Shown: in pieces, positions 22,998-35,673 of the stretch
Position numbering within the stretch: position 1 is the first letter of the stretch
Layout of the letters: the number at the start of each line of letters is the position of its first letter
NCBI GenBank assembly: GCA_027625915.1
Contig: JANTQA010000063.1
Coordinates: 6,343,501 to 6,407,500, forward strand
Direction of reading: 5' to 3'
DNA: 64,000 nt
Source of the DNA: Anaeramoeba flamelloides
Lineage: Eukaryota > Metamonada > Anaeramoebidae
Program-made: the position numbers and the translations under genes
Notes under the pieces: model-generated
The model's input: only the letters and a program-made list of their open reading frames with translations
What the model was told of the DNA's origin: nothing
Databases searched by the model: none

Positions 22998-23360
22998 TAG
23001 TCGTTTTAACAAAGTGTGGAACTTTTTAAAACCATTAACGGGTTTTCTTTTTTCAAAATGTGAAAACTTTTTCAGAATTTAAATTTTTTATTGATTTTAC
23101 TCTTTGAATATAGTCAAGACTTTTTTAAAAATTCAAACTTTTGGAAATATCTTATTTTAATAAAGTGAATGTTCAAATGTTAAATGTGGTGTAGAGTGAA
23201 GGAAAGTACATTTTTTAAAAAAAGTTTTCACTTTATTAAAACACAGAACTCTAAAATAGTTTTAATTCTTCCAAAATCAGAAAAAAAAAAGTTTTCACTT
23301 TTTGAAAAAAGAAAACCTGATAACAGTTTTTAAAAAGTTTCACATTTTTGAAAATGACTA
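22998..23360. mobile_element. 363-bp foldback element, family related to 51405-51723
   Basis: Left arm TAGTCGTTTTAACAAAGTGT, right arm complement TAGTCATTTTCAAAAATGTG, with TA duplications (22996-22997, 23361-23362). Arms of about 85 bp share TTTTTTCAAAAAGTGAAAAC-like text, so nearly half the element folds on itself. No coding capacity. Tc1/mariner-type MITE by its TA flanks and TAGTC end. Confidence 0.75.
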
Positions 23361-23719
23361 TATCAATTATTTTTTTAAATTATTTCAAAATATTGTTATT
23401 TGAATTAGTTAATTAATAAATATTTAAAATACTAATTAATTTTATACCAAAAAAATTAAAATTTAATGAATGTTAACTTTTGTAAAAAATTAATGTAAAA
23501 AATTATTATTTGGGAATAAATTTTCATTTCTTATTAAAAAAAAATATTGTTATTTATAACAAAATTTCCTTATTAATACATATATAGGATAAGATATAAT
23601 GCTTTAAAATAAACAATAAAAAAAAAAAAAATAATAGATATTGATTAAAAACAATAGACAAATTAACCCATTTTTATTTTTAAACACACACATGTGCATC
23701 CATTATTTCTATATGATCT
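23361..23719. other. 3' flank of the Asn-rich gene
   Basis: A/T-rich. Nothing recognised. Confidence 0.4.
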
Positions 23720-25468
23720 TTATTTTGCACGTTTTTTAAAAAGCCAATCGACATTTATTTGAACTTGTGATTTACCAAAATTCGATGAGGAAGCATTTCT
23801 CTTTTTTTGAGGTTTTTCTTTGGAAACCTTTTTACATAATTTAGCTAAAAGAGGATTTGTAATTAAATTTTTGAAAGGGAAATAATCAAAAATAGTTTTT
23901 TCTGTAAATTTCATTTTGCTTAAGTAATCTTTTGAAATAATATTCCAAAAGCTGCCATTATTTAAACCGTATTTAATAATCAGATCCTTGACTAAATTCA
24001 ATTTTTTGCCTCTATTATTTAAATACACATTTAAGGGGTTATTTTGAAATTCCAAATTTACTAATTTATAATATTTTTCAGGCAGCCCATTTTCCTTTTT
24101 AATCAATTCCTGGTTTGAAAGCAAACATGATAGAATAAACTTTGATTTTCCTAAATAAAATAAATGCTGTTCATAAAATTTCCTTTTGTCATTGCCATTA
24201 AAAAACGCACCAAGTCTTTCAACAAATCTTTTCTCAAACCAGTGCATTAAAACCTTTTCGGTATAAATAAATTGATAAATTTCTTCTAATTTAATATTTA
24301 ATTCCTCTTTATCTCGATCATTTCTTTCCATTTTTGCTTTTCTCAATTTATCATCATTGCCATATTCTTCTTCTTCGTCGTCGTCGTCGTCGTAAACATC
24401 ATCGTTTTCATTTCTTGAATTTAATTGCGAAGAGTCTTCTAAAATTTTCCAAAATTTTAAAGTAATCTCTGGAGGATTTTCAGAATATTTCAAAGACAAA
24501 ATTCCAATTAAAATTTCCAAAATGAACTCTGTAAATGTTCTTCTTGAATTTGATAATAAATATTTTAATTGGCTATGGAAAGATTCTTCTTCGGTTTCGG
24601 AAGCCTGAAACAATATGCCAATTTTTTGTGCAAACGTATTTGTATATTTTGTTAATAATTTTTGGGGGGCTCCTCCAGAGATCACCCACAATTGGCCAGT
24701 TAATAATTTAAACACTTCTTTTCCAGATTCGATAATTACTGAATTGCTTTGATTTAAAGAACGCAATTTTAATAGCCTTTTTCTAGAATCGTCATCTAAC
24801 TTGGTTGTTTTTGAATTTTCCTTATTCAAGCCTTGGTTGTTATTTTTATCTTTGTCCTTATGACGAGTGCCAATTTTAATTCTAATTTTTGTTTTTTTTT
24901 TTTTATATTTTTTTTTTTTAGAACCATTATTTGTTTTTGTATTATTATTTATTGAATTTAATGTTTGATTCTGATCCTTATCATTATTATTAAGAAAAGA
25001 TTTTGAATTATTTTCATTAAATTTATTCTGCAAAGTAAATTGTGTTTTACTTTTTTGTAATTTACCTTTATTATTGCTTTTATTTGTGGAACAAAGATCA
25101 ATTTTAGATTGTGGTATTTTTGGTTTGAAATTATTACTTTTGCTCTCTATTGAAAGTGTCGGTGTTTTTTCATCCACTCTAATTCCGTTCCTTTCCTCCG
25201 TTTCCTTTTCCATTTTTATTACATTGCTTTTATTTCTGTTTTCATTTTCATTTTCATCATTATTAAATTTTATTGAATCATTTTCTAATTCACCCCCCAT
25301 AATCAATTCGATATTCGGGTGATTGAGAAACCCCAAAAAGCTTGTTGGGCTAGATGTTTGTGACTTTTGTTGCCTTGATAAAAAAAAATTATTATTGCTG
25401 CTGCTGCTGCTGCTGCTGTTGTTGTTGTTGTTGTGTTTGTTGTTACCATCACAGTCGCCGTCATCGTT

Positions 25469-25499
<31 letters not shown>

Positions 25500-26401
25500 A
25501 TGTTGTTGATGTTGTTGTTGTTGTTGCACTTGTCATTATTGTTGTTATTTTTATTGTTAAATAAAATAGATTGAGAAGATGTTTTTTTTTGTAATTTTGG
25601 AATATAAATAGGATTTTTATGATTCTTTTTTTTAATAATTAATGATTGGTTTGGGTTTTTTGGATTCTTTTCTTGAATTTTGTAAACAGACTCCAAAGAG
25701 ATGCCACGAGTTAATACATTGTGATTGTTCAAGTTTTTCGAGATTGGAGAATTGTTGCCTCGTAAATTTGAATTATTACCATTACTGTTTTTTTGGCTAA
25801 ACAACCAATTTCCCGATCCTTTATTTGAGTTTCCAAATGAAGACATCCGATCGAAAGACGGTTTACGTTGAAACGATGGTTGCCGAGGAAACGATGGTTG
25901 CCTTGTAAACGAAAGCTGTCTGGGAAACGATGTTTGCCTTGTAAATGAAGGCATTCTGCCGAGAGACGGTAATCTTTCTAAAGAAGGTGCACGATCAAAA
26001 GTAAGAAACCTTTCCAACGAAGGCAACTTTTCAAGTAAGGGCCTGTTTGTAAAGGAAGATTGCTTATTTAAAAGAAACGGATTTGAAATTTGGTGGTTAT
26101 TTTTCAGAAATAAATTCTGATAATTTTCAATACCATTAGTATTTTGATTTTGATTTTCATTTTCATTTTCGTTTTCCTGTTCTTGTTCTTGATTTTTTTC
26201 ATTGACAGAAAATTGGTTGTTTTTTTGTGATATTTCTCCCTTGATTTCAAAATCAGATTGCAGTTGTTTAATATCATAATTCTGATTACCATTCTCATTA
26301 CTATTCGGAGTGGTATCAAAATCAAAAAGAGGGTATTGGAATTCATCTTGAAAAAGATCTGAATAATCAGGATCTAAAATTGGTTCGTAGTTGTCGTTCA
26401 T
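23720..26401 (-). CDS. Asn-rich protein with R-x-x-S repeat array and unknown C-terminal domain
   Basis: An 893-residue protein, starting at the ATG at 26399-26401 (MNDNYEPILDPDY) because the upstream extension lacks ATG. I do not recognise it. Order of parts: acidic and aromatic N-terminus; Glu/Asn/Gln repeats (about 80-90); a tandem array at about 115-189 with a six-residue period (PSFTRQ, TSFPRQ, LSFTRQ, PSFPRQ, PSFQRK, PSFDRM); long Asn and Ser tracts encoded by AAC/AGC triplets (25385-25560); basic KKKKYKKKK; then a non-repetitive C-terminal part from about residue 560 to the end with helices rich in Leu, Phe and Trp, broken by one acidic loop (DDDDDEEEE). At least nine R-x-x-S-Phe/Leu sites fit AGC/CaMK kinase or 14-3-3 binding consensus. 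It could be a scaffold or regulatory subunit; that is a guess. Opposite-strand open frames are shadows of the triplet tracts. Confidence 0.8.
25835..26026 (-). repeat. 18-bp tandem coding repeat (six-residue units)
   Basis: About ten degenerate 18-bp units inside the Asn-rich gene encode [P/T/L]-S-[F/L]-x-R-x. DNA units such as AAACGATGGTTGCCGAGG recur with changes on the plus strand. Confidence 0.75.
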
Positions 26402-29400
26402 TTTTTTTGTTTCGGTTTGAGTTGTGAAGAAGAAATTCTGGGAATTAAAATTTTTTTTTAACAAATAAAAAAAATTGTTTGTTTGAGTTTTTTAAAAAGA
26501 AAAAAATTTGTCCAGTCGAAGGCTTTTTAAAAAGACAAGGAAACCTAAAGAGTTTTATAAAAGAATTGGGAACAGTTTAATGAAAAAGAATGAAGATTTT
26601 GAATAAAAACAGGAAAAAATGAAAAGTTCTATTTTGGTTTTTAAAACCTTCAATAGAATTAGTTCAACCAAATGGACTCAAGACTAATATGTGTGGTTAT
26701 TTCAGAATCAAGTGTAAAATAGTTGTTGAAAGATGATTAATACAATATTTATTATGGAGATTTGAGATCCAAGCATTAATTATTTTAGGCTCGTTTGGAG
26801 CTTTGTATTCTTCATTAAGAGATTGTTAATTTCTTTTTTTGATATTTATATAGGAAATTAACAATTTCAATAAAACAGTCTATATAATTGTGTTAATCAA
26901 TAATTCATAATCAGAGGATTAATAAATATGTTAGGAAGAATTAAAAGAGAAGGAAAAAAAAATATTATTTACAACTTGTTTGTAAATATTTCATAAAAAA
27001 TTGTGCAAAATCAAAAAGTCTGGTTTTGAAAAAGTTTTCACAAATTGGATCTTTTAAATGCTATGACCTGGTACTGTGTAATGTTAACTGAACAATTCAA
27101 TTGAAGAGAATAGATCATAAGAGAATCCGAAAAAAATAATTTATATTAGTCATTACACTTTCTAAAACAAAGTCGAATTAATCAAAAAAGGTACAAAAAA
27201 TAATATTTTGTTCAAGCTAATAGGGTCTACCAAGTAAAAGGTGAAGATTAGGGTAAGTTGTTATTGGGTGTGAATCACGTTAGTGGGCTACATGTTTCAA
27301 AACTCTCAAAAATTGATTAGTCAAGTAGTAATATTTATTAAGGATCTCAACAATTGAAAAGGATACTTGTATTTGTATACAACCCCACCATTTCAGAAAA
27401 AAATCTGAATTTCATAACAAATTTTTAGGTTGAATTATCAATTTTTAGACTTCAAAGTTGTAAAATGTATTTCTTAAATTTATGGTCAAAATGTATATCA
27501 GTCGCCAAAAAAAAATCAATTATTTGAAAAAATTTAATAATTACCTTTTGGATTCTTTTGACAATTATTTCTGAAATATTGGGAAAATATAGATATTCTA
27601 ATCAGTTTTAAAAAAATGAAATAAAACTAATTGGGTCTTGGGTTCTGATATTGATGATTATGGAGATAATCTTCGAAATTCACCAATTAAAAAAATAGTT
27701 ACTTTTGGAAGTTCTAAATTTGAATTATTAAATACTGGGATGCTATTATTGGAGTTTCGATTTTTAGATTGGAAAAGGAATTATAAAAAAATTTACAAAA
27801 TGAAATATTTTTATCATAATCATTAGTAAAAAAGCAAATAAGTTCTTGTTTAATAATATTTATAATTGATTTTTGAGAGCTGTAGAAACGAAGTGAACCA
27901 TGAAACACTAATATAATTTACACCAAATTACAACCTACTTAAATTTTGTAAGAAAATAAATTGGTATAAATGCCCCAAGTCATAATTCATGGATACAATG
28001 GATATGTTTTTTTTAAGATGATCGTAGTAGCTGAAAAAAAAAAGATAGTGTATTGGTATACCCAATCTTTTTTTGTGTTATTGTTTTTTTTTTTTTTTTT
28101 TTGTGGACTATTTTGATTATTTGGATATTATATATTAAATTATAATATACATTAAAATGAAATTAGAAATGTAAAACCGAAATATCAAATATACTTTTTT
28201 GTAATAATTTCCTTATATTGATAATAATTCATGTATAATTAAATATGGGAAATTTATGAATCAAATCATCCACATCTTGACAAAAACTCTCTATAATAAT
28301 TAATGGCCTTAAAATTTTTTTAAAAGGGTTTTAAAAATAGGTGATTTTTCTATAATCCACGAAAAGAATAACATAATCCAATCAAATGATTTCAAGAATT
28401 TTTCAAACTTTCAACCTTACAATTCTGAAGCTCTCAGTTTCTGATATTACTTTATTTAATTTTCAAATCATAAAAATTTTATTATTTTTTTTTACAAAAA
28501 CTTAAAAAGGGTAAAAAAAATTGATTTAAAAAAGAAAAGATTTGGAATCTGTTTGATAATTTTTTTCAATTTTCAAAATATTATTAAAAATTATTTAATT
28601 TCAAAGAACCTGGAACTTTTTTTATGAAAAACGAAAAGAAAAAGATTATTTGATTACATATTTTAAAAGATTTGATGGTACAAACTTTTGATTTTAAATT
28701 TATTGAATTTTGATCTTTTAAATTACTTTCAAAATTTGTATAAATTTCCAAAAAAAAAAAAATCTGTTGTCAATTAAAAAACTTATTTGTCTTTATTATG
28801 CTATTCTTGCCAGGAATAACAAAGTCAGTATGTATTTAATATACATTTTAACTTTTTTAACATTTTTTCTATGAATAAATTTTCTTTTTTTTATTGAGAA
28901 GAAGAATAATTAAGGAAAAATGTTCAAGTCGTTACTTGTGAATACTGAGATTGTGGGATATTACCTACAGTATGGGTAACTTGAAAAAAAAAAAAAAACA
29001 ATGCTATCAATGATCTAGTTAATAAAATTAAAGAATTTATAAGAATTTGAATTGTAAATAGATTAGCCTTTTAAATTAACAACAGTGGTATCTAACCCAA
29101 ATCTACAATTTCTTAATCTATATTGCTGTATTCAAAAATACATTTCAGTAATTATTACTCGCTGAAATAATAAATTGAAAAAAATAGATATATTTTAGTA
29201 TACAAGAACAACCGATTATTAAAATCGGATTAATAATTCGCTTATAAATCATTCTAAATATGTATAATCCAGATATTTAAAAATAATAATCAAATAAAAT
29301 CAAACTACAGAAAAAAAAAATTAATCACAATTTTTGGAATGAGTATCATGTATTTTTTATTACCAAAATTTGATTGAAAAATGGATAAAAAGAAGTTTTT

Positions 29401-29817
29401 TTTTGCTAATAGCATATATATTCACTTTTAAAATAAAATTAAATAGTCTCAATTTTCTTATTATTTATTTTTATTTTCTTCGATTTGAATTTAATTTATC
29501 AACTTAGCTTTTCGGAAAAAAAAAAAAAAGATAAAAAAAAAAAAGAAAAATCAGAAGAAAAATTTTTCAAGACAAAGAAAATGAAAAAAAAAACAAAAAC
29601 ACAAATTTGAAAACCAAAAAGCAAAACTTGATGAAGAAACATTAAAGAAAAAAAAAAGATCAAAAAAAAAAGAATAGGAAACTGAAAAAGAAAGAAAAAT
29701 TAATAATTTGAGTAAATTTAAAAAAGATTCACATCTAAAAATTTAAATAATTTTTTTTGAGAACAATTGGGATAAACACTCAAAAAAACTAACATTATTA
29801 TAATAAAGTGGGTCAAA
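26402..29817. other. Gene-poor A/T-rich region
   Basis: No supported gene. The small overlapping frames at 27638-27908 on both strands have no family match. A-rich tracts at about 29515-29700 resemble those at 4820-4900. The weak repeat partner of 4265-4430 is at about 29155-29300. Confidence 0.4.
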
Positions 29818-30335
29818 ATTTTTGGAATCTAAACTCCATTTTACCAAAAGTGGCCCAGCCAAAAATGAAAAATTCCCTTTTTTTTTTTAATAATCAACCA
29901 ACTAAAATTGTTTAGAAATAAGAAAAATAATAAACACCATGTTAGAATTGATAATCATAAAAGAAATACTGGAACAAACCCTAAATTTCAAAAAAAAAAA
30001 ATTTTTAAAAAAATTTTTGGTACCCATTCATTGGAACGTCTTGTCCAAAATTCTCAATTTCTTTTGGGAATTAAAATTGTTGACAATAAGATTTTTTATC
30101 TGGTAAATGTATGAATTTTCAAAGAAAATACAAAACTTTATTTTTCTTAATGTTAATTTGGAGTTCCAAACATTATTTTTTTCAAATTTAATTTTTAAAA
30201 AAAAAATAAAAAAGAAAAGAAAAACAAAAATTTGACAATAAATCGAAAAGAACAAGCAAAACAAAAATTTTGATCCGAAATTAGAAAAAATGATTTTGAT
30301 CTCAAAATTGAAATTTTATTTTGATAAGAATACAG
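29818..30335. repeat. Dispersed repeat E, copy 1
   Basis: About 500 bp aligning with 38492-38985 in the same orientation. Shared stretches include AAAATTCTCAATTTCTTTTG, GGGAATTAAAATTGTT and ATAAAAAAGAAAAGAAAAA. It contains an open frame (29908-30114) that is not conserved in the second copy, so it is treated as a decayed element. Just upstream lies GTCAAAATTTTTGGAA, also seen at the end of repeat D. Confidence 0.7.
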
Positions 30336-30909
30336 GATAAAACTTCACAAAAAAACTTCCAATTAGATTATCAAGTGAGTTAATATATTTGAAAAATAGT
30401 TTCGATTGTTATGAATAAAACTGATGATGAGTTTAACAGTACTTCATACATTTAATATTATATTGTGGTGGCATTCGAATTAAATCATTTTCTATACTCT
30501 ATTCAAATGTAAATGTGGTTATTTCCTTTTCAAGCTTTCCCAATATCCATAGCTACATTGTCACCAATTATTAGTCGTATTATGACAAATTTAAAAGATT
30601 TTTAAATGGTTATTTTGTTCAGATATTCTTTTTCTTTTCAAGCATCTTGATCTTGTACTGAAAACTTCATTTGAGTTAAAATGCTTTTTTAATGATTCAC
30701 AAATAAGAATGAAAATTCCTATTTCGTTTTTTTGATTATTTAACTTTTGAAGGCAATAATTCTATTTTAAAAAACTCATTTATTAGATAATCAAATTTAT
30801 TATTGAAATATGTTATTTTTTGTTTGATAGTAATACAGATTGAATTTTAATTTTGTAAAAAAAAAAAGATATACAAAAAAAATTTTTTTTACAACAACAA
30901 ACAAACTCA

Positions 30910-31287
30910 TTCCGTTTATAAAAGTTTTCTGTCTTTCAAAACTTTCAAACACTCAAAGACAATTCACAACCGTTGTAAACACTTTCTAACATTTTTAAAG
31001 GGAAAAAGCGTTGTAAAAGTGTCTAAGGTTTTTAAAAGTCAAGAGATTTTTTTTAAGGTTTCAAATAAAATAATTTTCCTTTTTTTATAATTTATTAGAT
31101 TATTGATTTTTTGATTTTTCATAATAAAGTAGGACTAATCGCGATTTTTTAATATTTATCGCGGTTTGGTGGTTTTCAGCGATTTTATAATTTTTTCACG
31201 ATAAAGTTGTATTAACGTCAATTTTTGAAGATTATCTAGAATTTATTCCAAATATTATGATAATTTATCTTATCATCAAAACCCCAA
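30910..31287 (-). mobile_element. Truncated family C element (one end only)
   Basis: Matches, in reverse orientation, the left ~380 bp of the 11809-12983 element: the GTCTTTCAAAACTTTC block, AAGTCAAGAGATTTTTTT, an ATCGCGATTT motif array, and the terminal CTTATCATCAAAACCCC. The other end is missing. Confidence 0.7.
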
Positions 31288-32808
31288 TTGATATATATAT
31301 AAACCAGAAGATATAACCTAAAAGTCTTAAATCTGATGCTTTTTTTTGTAAATATTTTATTAAAATTTTAGAAAAATAAATGTTGAAAAGGGATTGCAGA
31401 TACTATGATCTATAGTACTATAAATTTATTGATTTTGTCGAATAATCCCCAACTTTTTTATAATTTTTTATTTTATTATTATTATAATTTTTTTTTTTTT
31501 TAATGAATGTTTTTGAAACATATTAAATTCATTTGTTTTATTTGTTTTGGATAGTGTAATTTTTTTTTTAACTGTTACTGTCTTTCTTAGAGGATTTGCT
31601 TTTTTAAGAAATTGCTAAATTTGCTTGATTGGGAATGTTTAAATGGAATATTATTGTTCTTCAAGAAGTTTGTCCTATAATTTTAATAAATATTATAAAA
31701 ATAAACAAAGAAAAACAGTTTAAATAAATATATAAATTACAAGATTTTAGGCAAAAAGTATAAAAAAAAAAAATAAATAAATAAAAAATATTGAAATGAT
31801 AAAATGGATTTTAAAAAGAAATTTGTTTATTTCAGAATTTAAGTAATATGATTTTAGGAATATTTTTTTTTTTCATTTTTACGCCTAAAAAAATATATTT
31901 TTTTAAAAAGGAAATTTTTTTTTGTGAAAGCAATTATAAAAAAATATTTTGTGATCTTTTGAATTTTTTACAATTTGGGTTACAATTCGAAAATTCACTT
32001 TAAAACTTTGAGTTTTTTATTGATTTCAAGCCGAATTTTCAACTGATCAAAAGCAATTGATGAAGTTGAAAAATTTCTTGTTGTAATTTAAAAAGAGGAA
32101 ATTCTACCAAAAAAAATCAAAATAATTTTTTTAGTGAAAAGTCCTCTAGAATATTATATGGTTATAATTTTTGTACAAAACGTGTTTTACTTGTTTTTGA
32201 TGAATAATTTATGTACTCAATAGCATTCATTTGATTTTCAATAAGATCAATATAAAAAATAAAAGATGAAAAATAAGTTAAAATAATTTCAATTTTAAAC
32301 AAGTAAAAAATATTATAAATTACGGTTTAATAAGGCTGAAATATGAAAATTGGTTTTGGATTTCTCATGTTCTCTCATCAAATGTTGGTATATTTACAGA
32401 GTTCCAAAAACGATTCCATTTTTGGAATTTTTAGAATCACAAAAATTTTATATTTTTGAAATCATAATATTCAAATGATTCTAATGTAATTGGTTTTTAT
32501 CACATTTTCTACTTGACGAATTCCCTTTTCAGGATAATTTTTCAAAAAAACATTAAAAATGATTTTATTCTGATTCCAGGTAATCAAAAAAAAGAATTTT
32601 TTCCTTGGTACCAAAACTCTATTAAAAAAAAAAAAAAAGATTCTTTTGATTCCATTCCAAAGTAAAATAATTTTCTTACCAGAAATAATCTTAAAAACAT
32701 CAAAATTTACGAAAAGATGATTACAACTAAAATCTCAAGAAGAAAAACCACAAATATTTAATTTTTTTGAGAAATATTAAATTCTTTTTAAAAATTTTAA
32801 AAAGTGTA
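31288..32808. other. A/T-rich noncoding stretch
   Basis: No gene or clear repeat seen. Confidence 0.4.
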
Positions 32809-33004
32809 CAGTCAGTTTCACTTTTAAGGCACAAACTTTCAACGAAATTTAAGGCACAAAAAAATCTCAAATTAAGACACAACATTTGTAATTTTTTTTT
32901 TACAATTTATTTTTACTAGAATTTAAATTTTGTGCTTTAATTTGAGATTTTTTTTGTGCCTTAAATTTCGTTGAAAGTTTGTGCCTTAAAAGTGAAACTG
33001 ACTG
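32809..33004. mobile_element. 196-bp foldback MITE, family A copy 3
   Basis: Starts CAGTCAGTTTCACTTTTAAG and ends AAAAGTGAAACTGACTG, with TA on both sides. Arms are almost perfectly complementary, so this looks like the youngest of the three copies. Layout and length are identical to 4528-4723. Confidence 0.9.
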
Positions 33005-34955
33005 TATTTATTAATTATTAAATATTGAGAATGATGAGATTCTATGAAAAAACAAATTTAAACAAGAAATCAGTTGAAAGTTATCATTGAAATCAAAAAG
33101 AATCATTTGATTCCATGAAATCAAATAAATAATTATTTGTGTTTTTTTTCGAAAAATAATCAAAAGGTAAGCTATGTACATTTACTCCAATTATAAAAGA
33201 AAAAATTATCAAAAATTAAATTAAAAGAAAATTCTTCTTAAGTATATTTTAATAAACTTTGTTTCTGTCAAAGGTATCCGAAAACATTTTCCAAATATCA
33301 ATTATTTTTTATAAATACCTTTTATGTCGCAATAAATTTATAAATATTTTATTGTGTAATTAATTGAGCAAAAAAAATTGATTTTGTTTCCTTGAATGAA
33401 TATTTTTTTCTTTGTTCTTATTAAATAATTTTCAAATGAGAAATGTAAAAAGCTCATTAAGGACTACTTTGCAATTGAAATTCAAAGTATGGTGTACTTT
33501 TTATTAATGTTTTGGTGATTGGTAATTCTCACAAATATTTCTCGAGTAAGATCTAAGAACGAAAAAATGACATATTTTTCCATAAATTTGTATGTCATTG
33601 TATATCTAAAAATTAAAAAGAAGGTTGGGAAAAAACAACTTTTTGTGAAAATTTCTTCTTAGGTGAAAGTGAAAAAACTTGAAACATTGCGGATAAGTTT
33701 CTATTCATATTTTTGATAAGTGAGTCAAGTTAAGAGGGGTTGTCATTTTCACCTAAGAGGTCAAAATTGAGAAAAACAAGTTAAATATTGGAATTATTGT
33801 TTGTTATTGTCTGATTAGATTAATATTTGCAAAAGGCCAAGGCAAACTTTTTGGTATTGAATGGAATTCACCAAAATCCACATTTACTAAAAAAGAAAGA
33901 TCATTTTTTCTTTATTGAAATTACACAATATTTAATTTTAAATAAAAAAACTGGCTAATTTTTCACAAATTTAATTTCATTTAGATCGTTGGATTCAAAA
34001 ATCCACAAAGCCCCCATCCAGTTTGTATTTCAGCAAGCAATTAGATTTTGAGAGAAAAGATTGAACAAAAAAAAATTGTCAACCAAAATAAAAAAAAGAT
34101 GTTTTGGGTATTTGGCAATTGAGATTCTGTTCAAATCATCAAATAGAGTAAATTCTACTTTTATCAAAGGCGTTTTTGGGAACTTCAATTTTAGAAAAAA
34201 CAAAAGGAATCAACTCAAAAACTAAAAAACAAAGAGAAAATCCATAACTCCATATGTAAGAATTGTTTTGATTTCTGAAGACATTGGAAAAATTCAAGTA
34301 ACTCAAGGGTCAAAAATCATAGACAATGTGATCTTCAAAAGTTAGAGTTGTTTATTGAGAGTGTTTGAATTGATCGTCATTTATTTTTCTAGAAAATCAT
34401 GAATATTTTTTAATTTCATTTTCGTGTTTATATTACCAAGCGTTTTCGGGTTTAGGTATCTAAAAATTTCTTTGTTCATTTTTCATGTAAAAAAATCACA
34501 TCTAAATGATTTTTTGATCCTAATCGGAGAATATTTCGATGAGTCTTACTTCACAATTTAAATGAGGTTGGATCAAAAGCTCATGATACAAATTGGTAAA
34601 TTGCAAACGTAGTTCTTGAAAAAATAGATTTTGAAGATTGAAAAAAAAAATCAGCAAGAATTGAAGACAAATCAACTTAAAATTTAATGAATTCAGAAAA
34701 GTTAACCTTTAGCATTTTTTTGTCTGGTGTATAATCCTGGTAGTCCTCTGATCTTTGACATAAATCATTTTAATTTTTTCAACCAAAAGAAGAACACTTT
34801 GATATTTTCATTTTGAAACAACAAATAACACCTTTGGTGTGAAGAAAATTCATTGTATATACTCAACCTCTAAAAGTGATTTTGGGATCAAAAAAAAAAC
34901 CAAGTGTTTGGTAAAAGAAGCAACAATGAAGAAGGATGAAAAAAAAAAAAGCTCT
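33005..34955. other. 3' flank of the CYTH gene
   Basis: No gene supported. A small hairpin (TCTTAGGTGAAAGTGAAAAA near 33657 and its partner TCATTTTCACCTAAGA near 33745) is present. Confidence 0.4.
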
Positions 34956-35486
34956 TTACAATTTTTCTTTTGTCTTGTTTAATAATTCAGATCCTCTTTC
35001 TGCATTAACTTCAAGTTCAATTTCATATCCTACCCCAAAGTCGTAAGTTGTTTTATCAATTTCTAAATGAAGATCATTCCAATTATAAACAGATCTGTGG
35101 TTCTGGATCTTTCCTTTATAATTTATTGTCGAAGGCTGGTATTTCTTTTGAAGATATTTGCAAACACTACATTCTGCAAATTGTGTAAAAAATTTTGAAT
35201 TGTTTTCAGCACCAATGAACTGCTGTGCTTCTTCAGGGTTTAGATCGCACTCCTGTTCTCCACAAGTTGCGATGCCGTCTTTAAGTACGTGGCTATCTTT
35301 AAAAGTTAAAACACATCTTTCAGAAAAAAATCTTAGTCTTGCCATCCCTTGTAATACTTCTCCTTTCTTGTTTTTAAGAAGATAATAATGGTTGGTTTGT
35401 TTTTGTATTTCAATTGGATCACCTAACAGAGAGCACAAATCTGTGTAACCTGATTCTTGTAAACGATATTTGATTTCAATTTCCAT
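34956..35486 (-). CDS. CYTH-domain triphosphate tunnel metalloenzyme
   Basis: A 176-residue CYTH protein of the triphosphate tunnel metalloenzyme superfamily, most like plant TTM3-type tripolyphosphatases. The start is the ATG at 35484-35486, which places the ExExK signature (MEIEIKYR) at the very N-terminus as in the family; the upstream in-frame extension is Phe/Asn-rich and ignored. Other tunnel features: ARLRFFSERCVLTFKD (strand with Arg and Lys), GEQECDL, VYNWNDLHLEIDKTTYDFG and the following YEIELEV, which supply the acidic metal ligands. Expected activity is Mg/Mn-dependent hydrolysis of inorganic triphosphate or a nucleoside triphosphate. The C-terminal helix is short (ends KTKEKL), so the protein is compact for the family. 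The exact substrate is not decidable. Confidence 0.88.
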   Translation of the reverse strand: MEIEIKYRLQESGYTDLCSLLGDPIEIQKQTNHYYLLKNKKGEVLQGMARLRFFSERCVLTFKDSHVLKDGIATCGEQECDLNPEEAQQFIGAENNSKFFTQFAECSVCKYLQKKYQPSTINYKGKIQNHRSVYNWNDLHLEIDKTTYDFGVGYEIELEVNAERGSELLNKTKEKL

Positions 35487-35673
35487 TTTAAAAGGTTTAT
35501 TTCGAAAGAAAAGTTGTGAAAAAATAAAAAAAATGTTAATATTTAAGGGTTGATACAAGAAAACAAAATTGTTGATACTCCAATTCTGTGTTTACTTTTT
35601 AAAACGGCTCATTAAAATCACACCTCTTTAATTTCAAGAATTCAACAAACAAAATATTCACTTTTGATCTTTA

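Noticed and set aside
25074-25574. Leu-rich plus-strand and Thr-rich minus-strand frames
   Set aside because: Shadows of the Asn/Ser triplet tracts in the Asn-rich gene.
29515-29700. Lys-rich A-tracts that look like coiled-coil coding sequence
   Set aside because: Frame broken repeatedly and similar tracts occur at 4820-4900; low-complexity DNA rather than a gene.
33655-33765. Inverted repeat TCTTAGGTGAAAGTGAAAA / TTTTCACCTAAGA
   Set aside because: Short, no TA or other target duplication, no second copy; left as a hairpin only.
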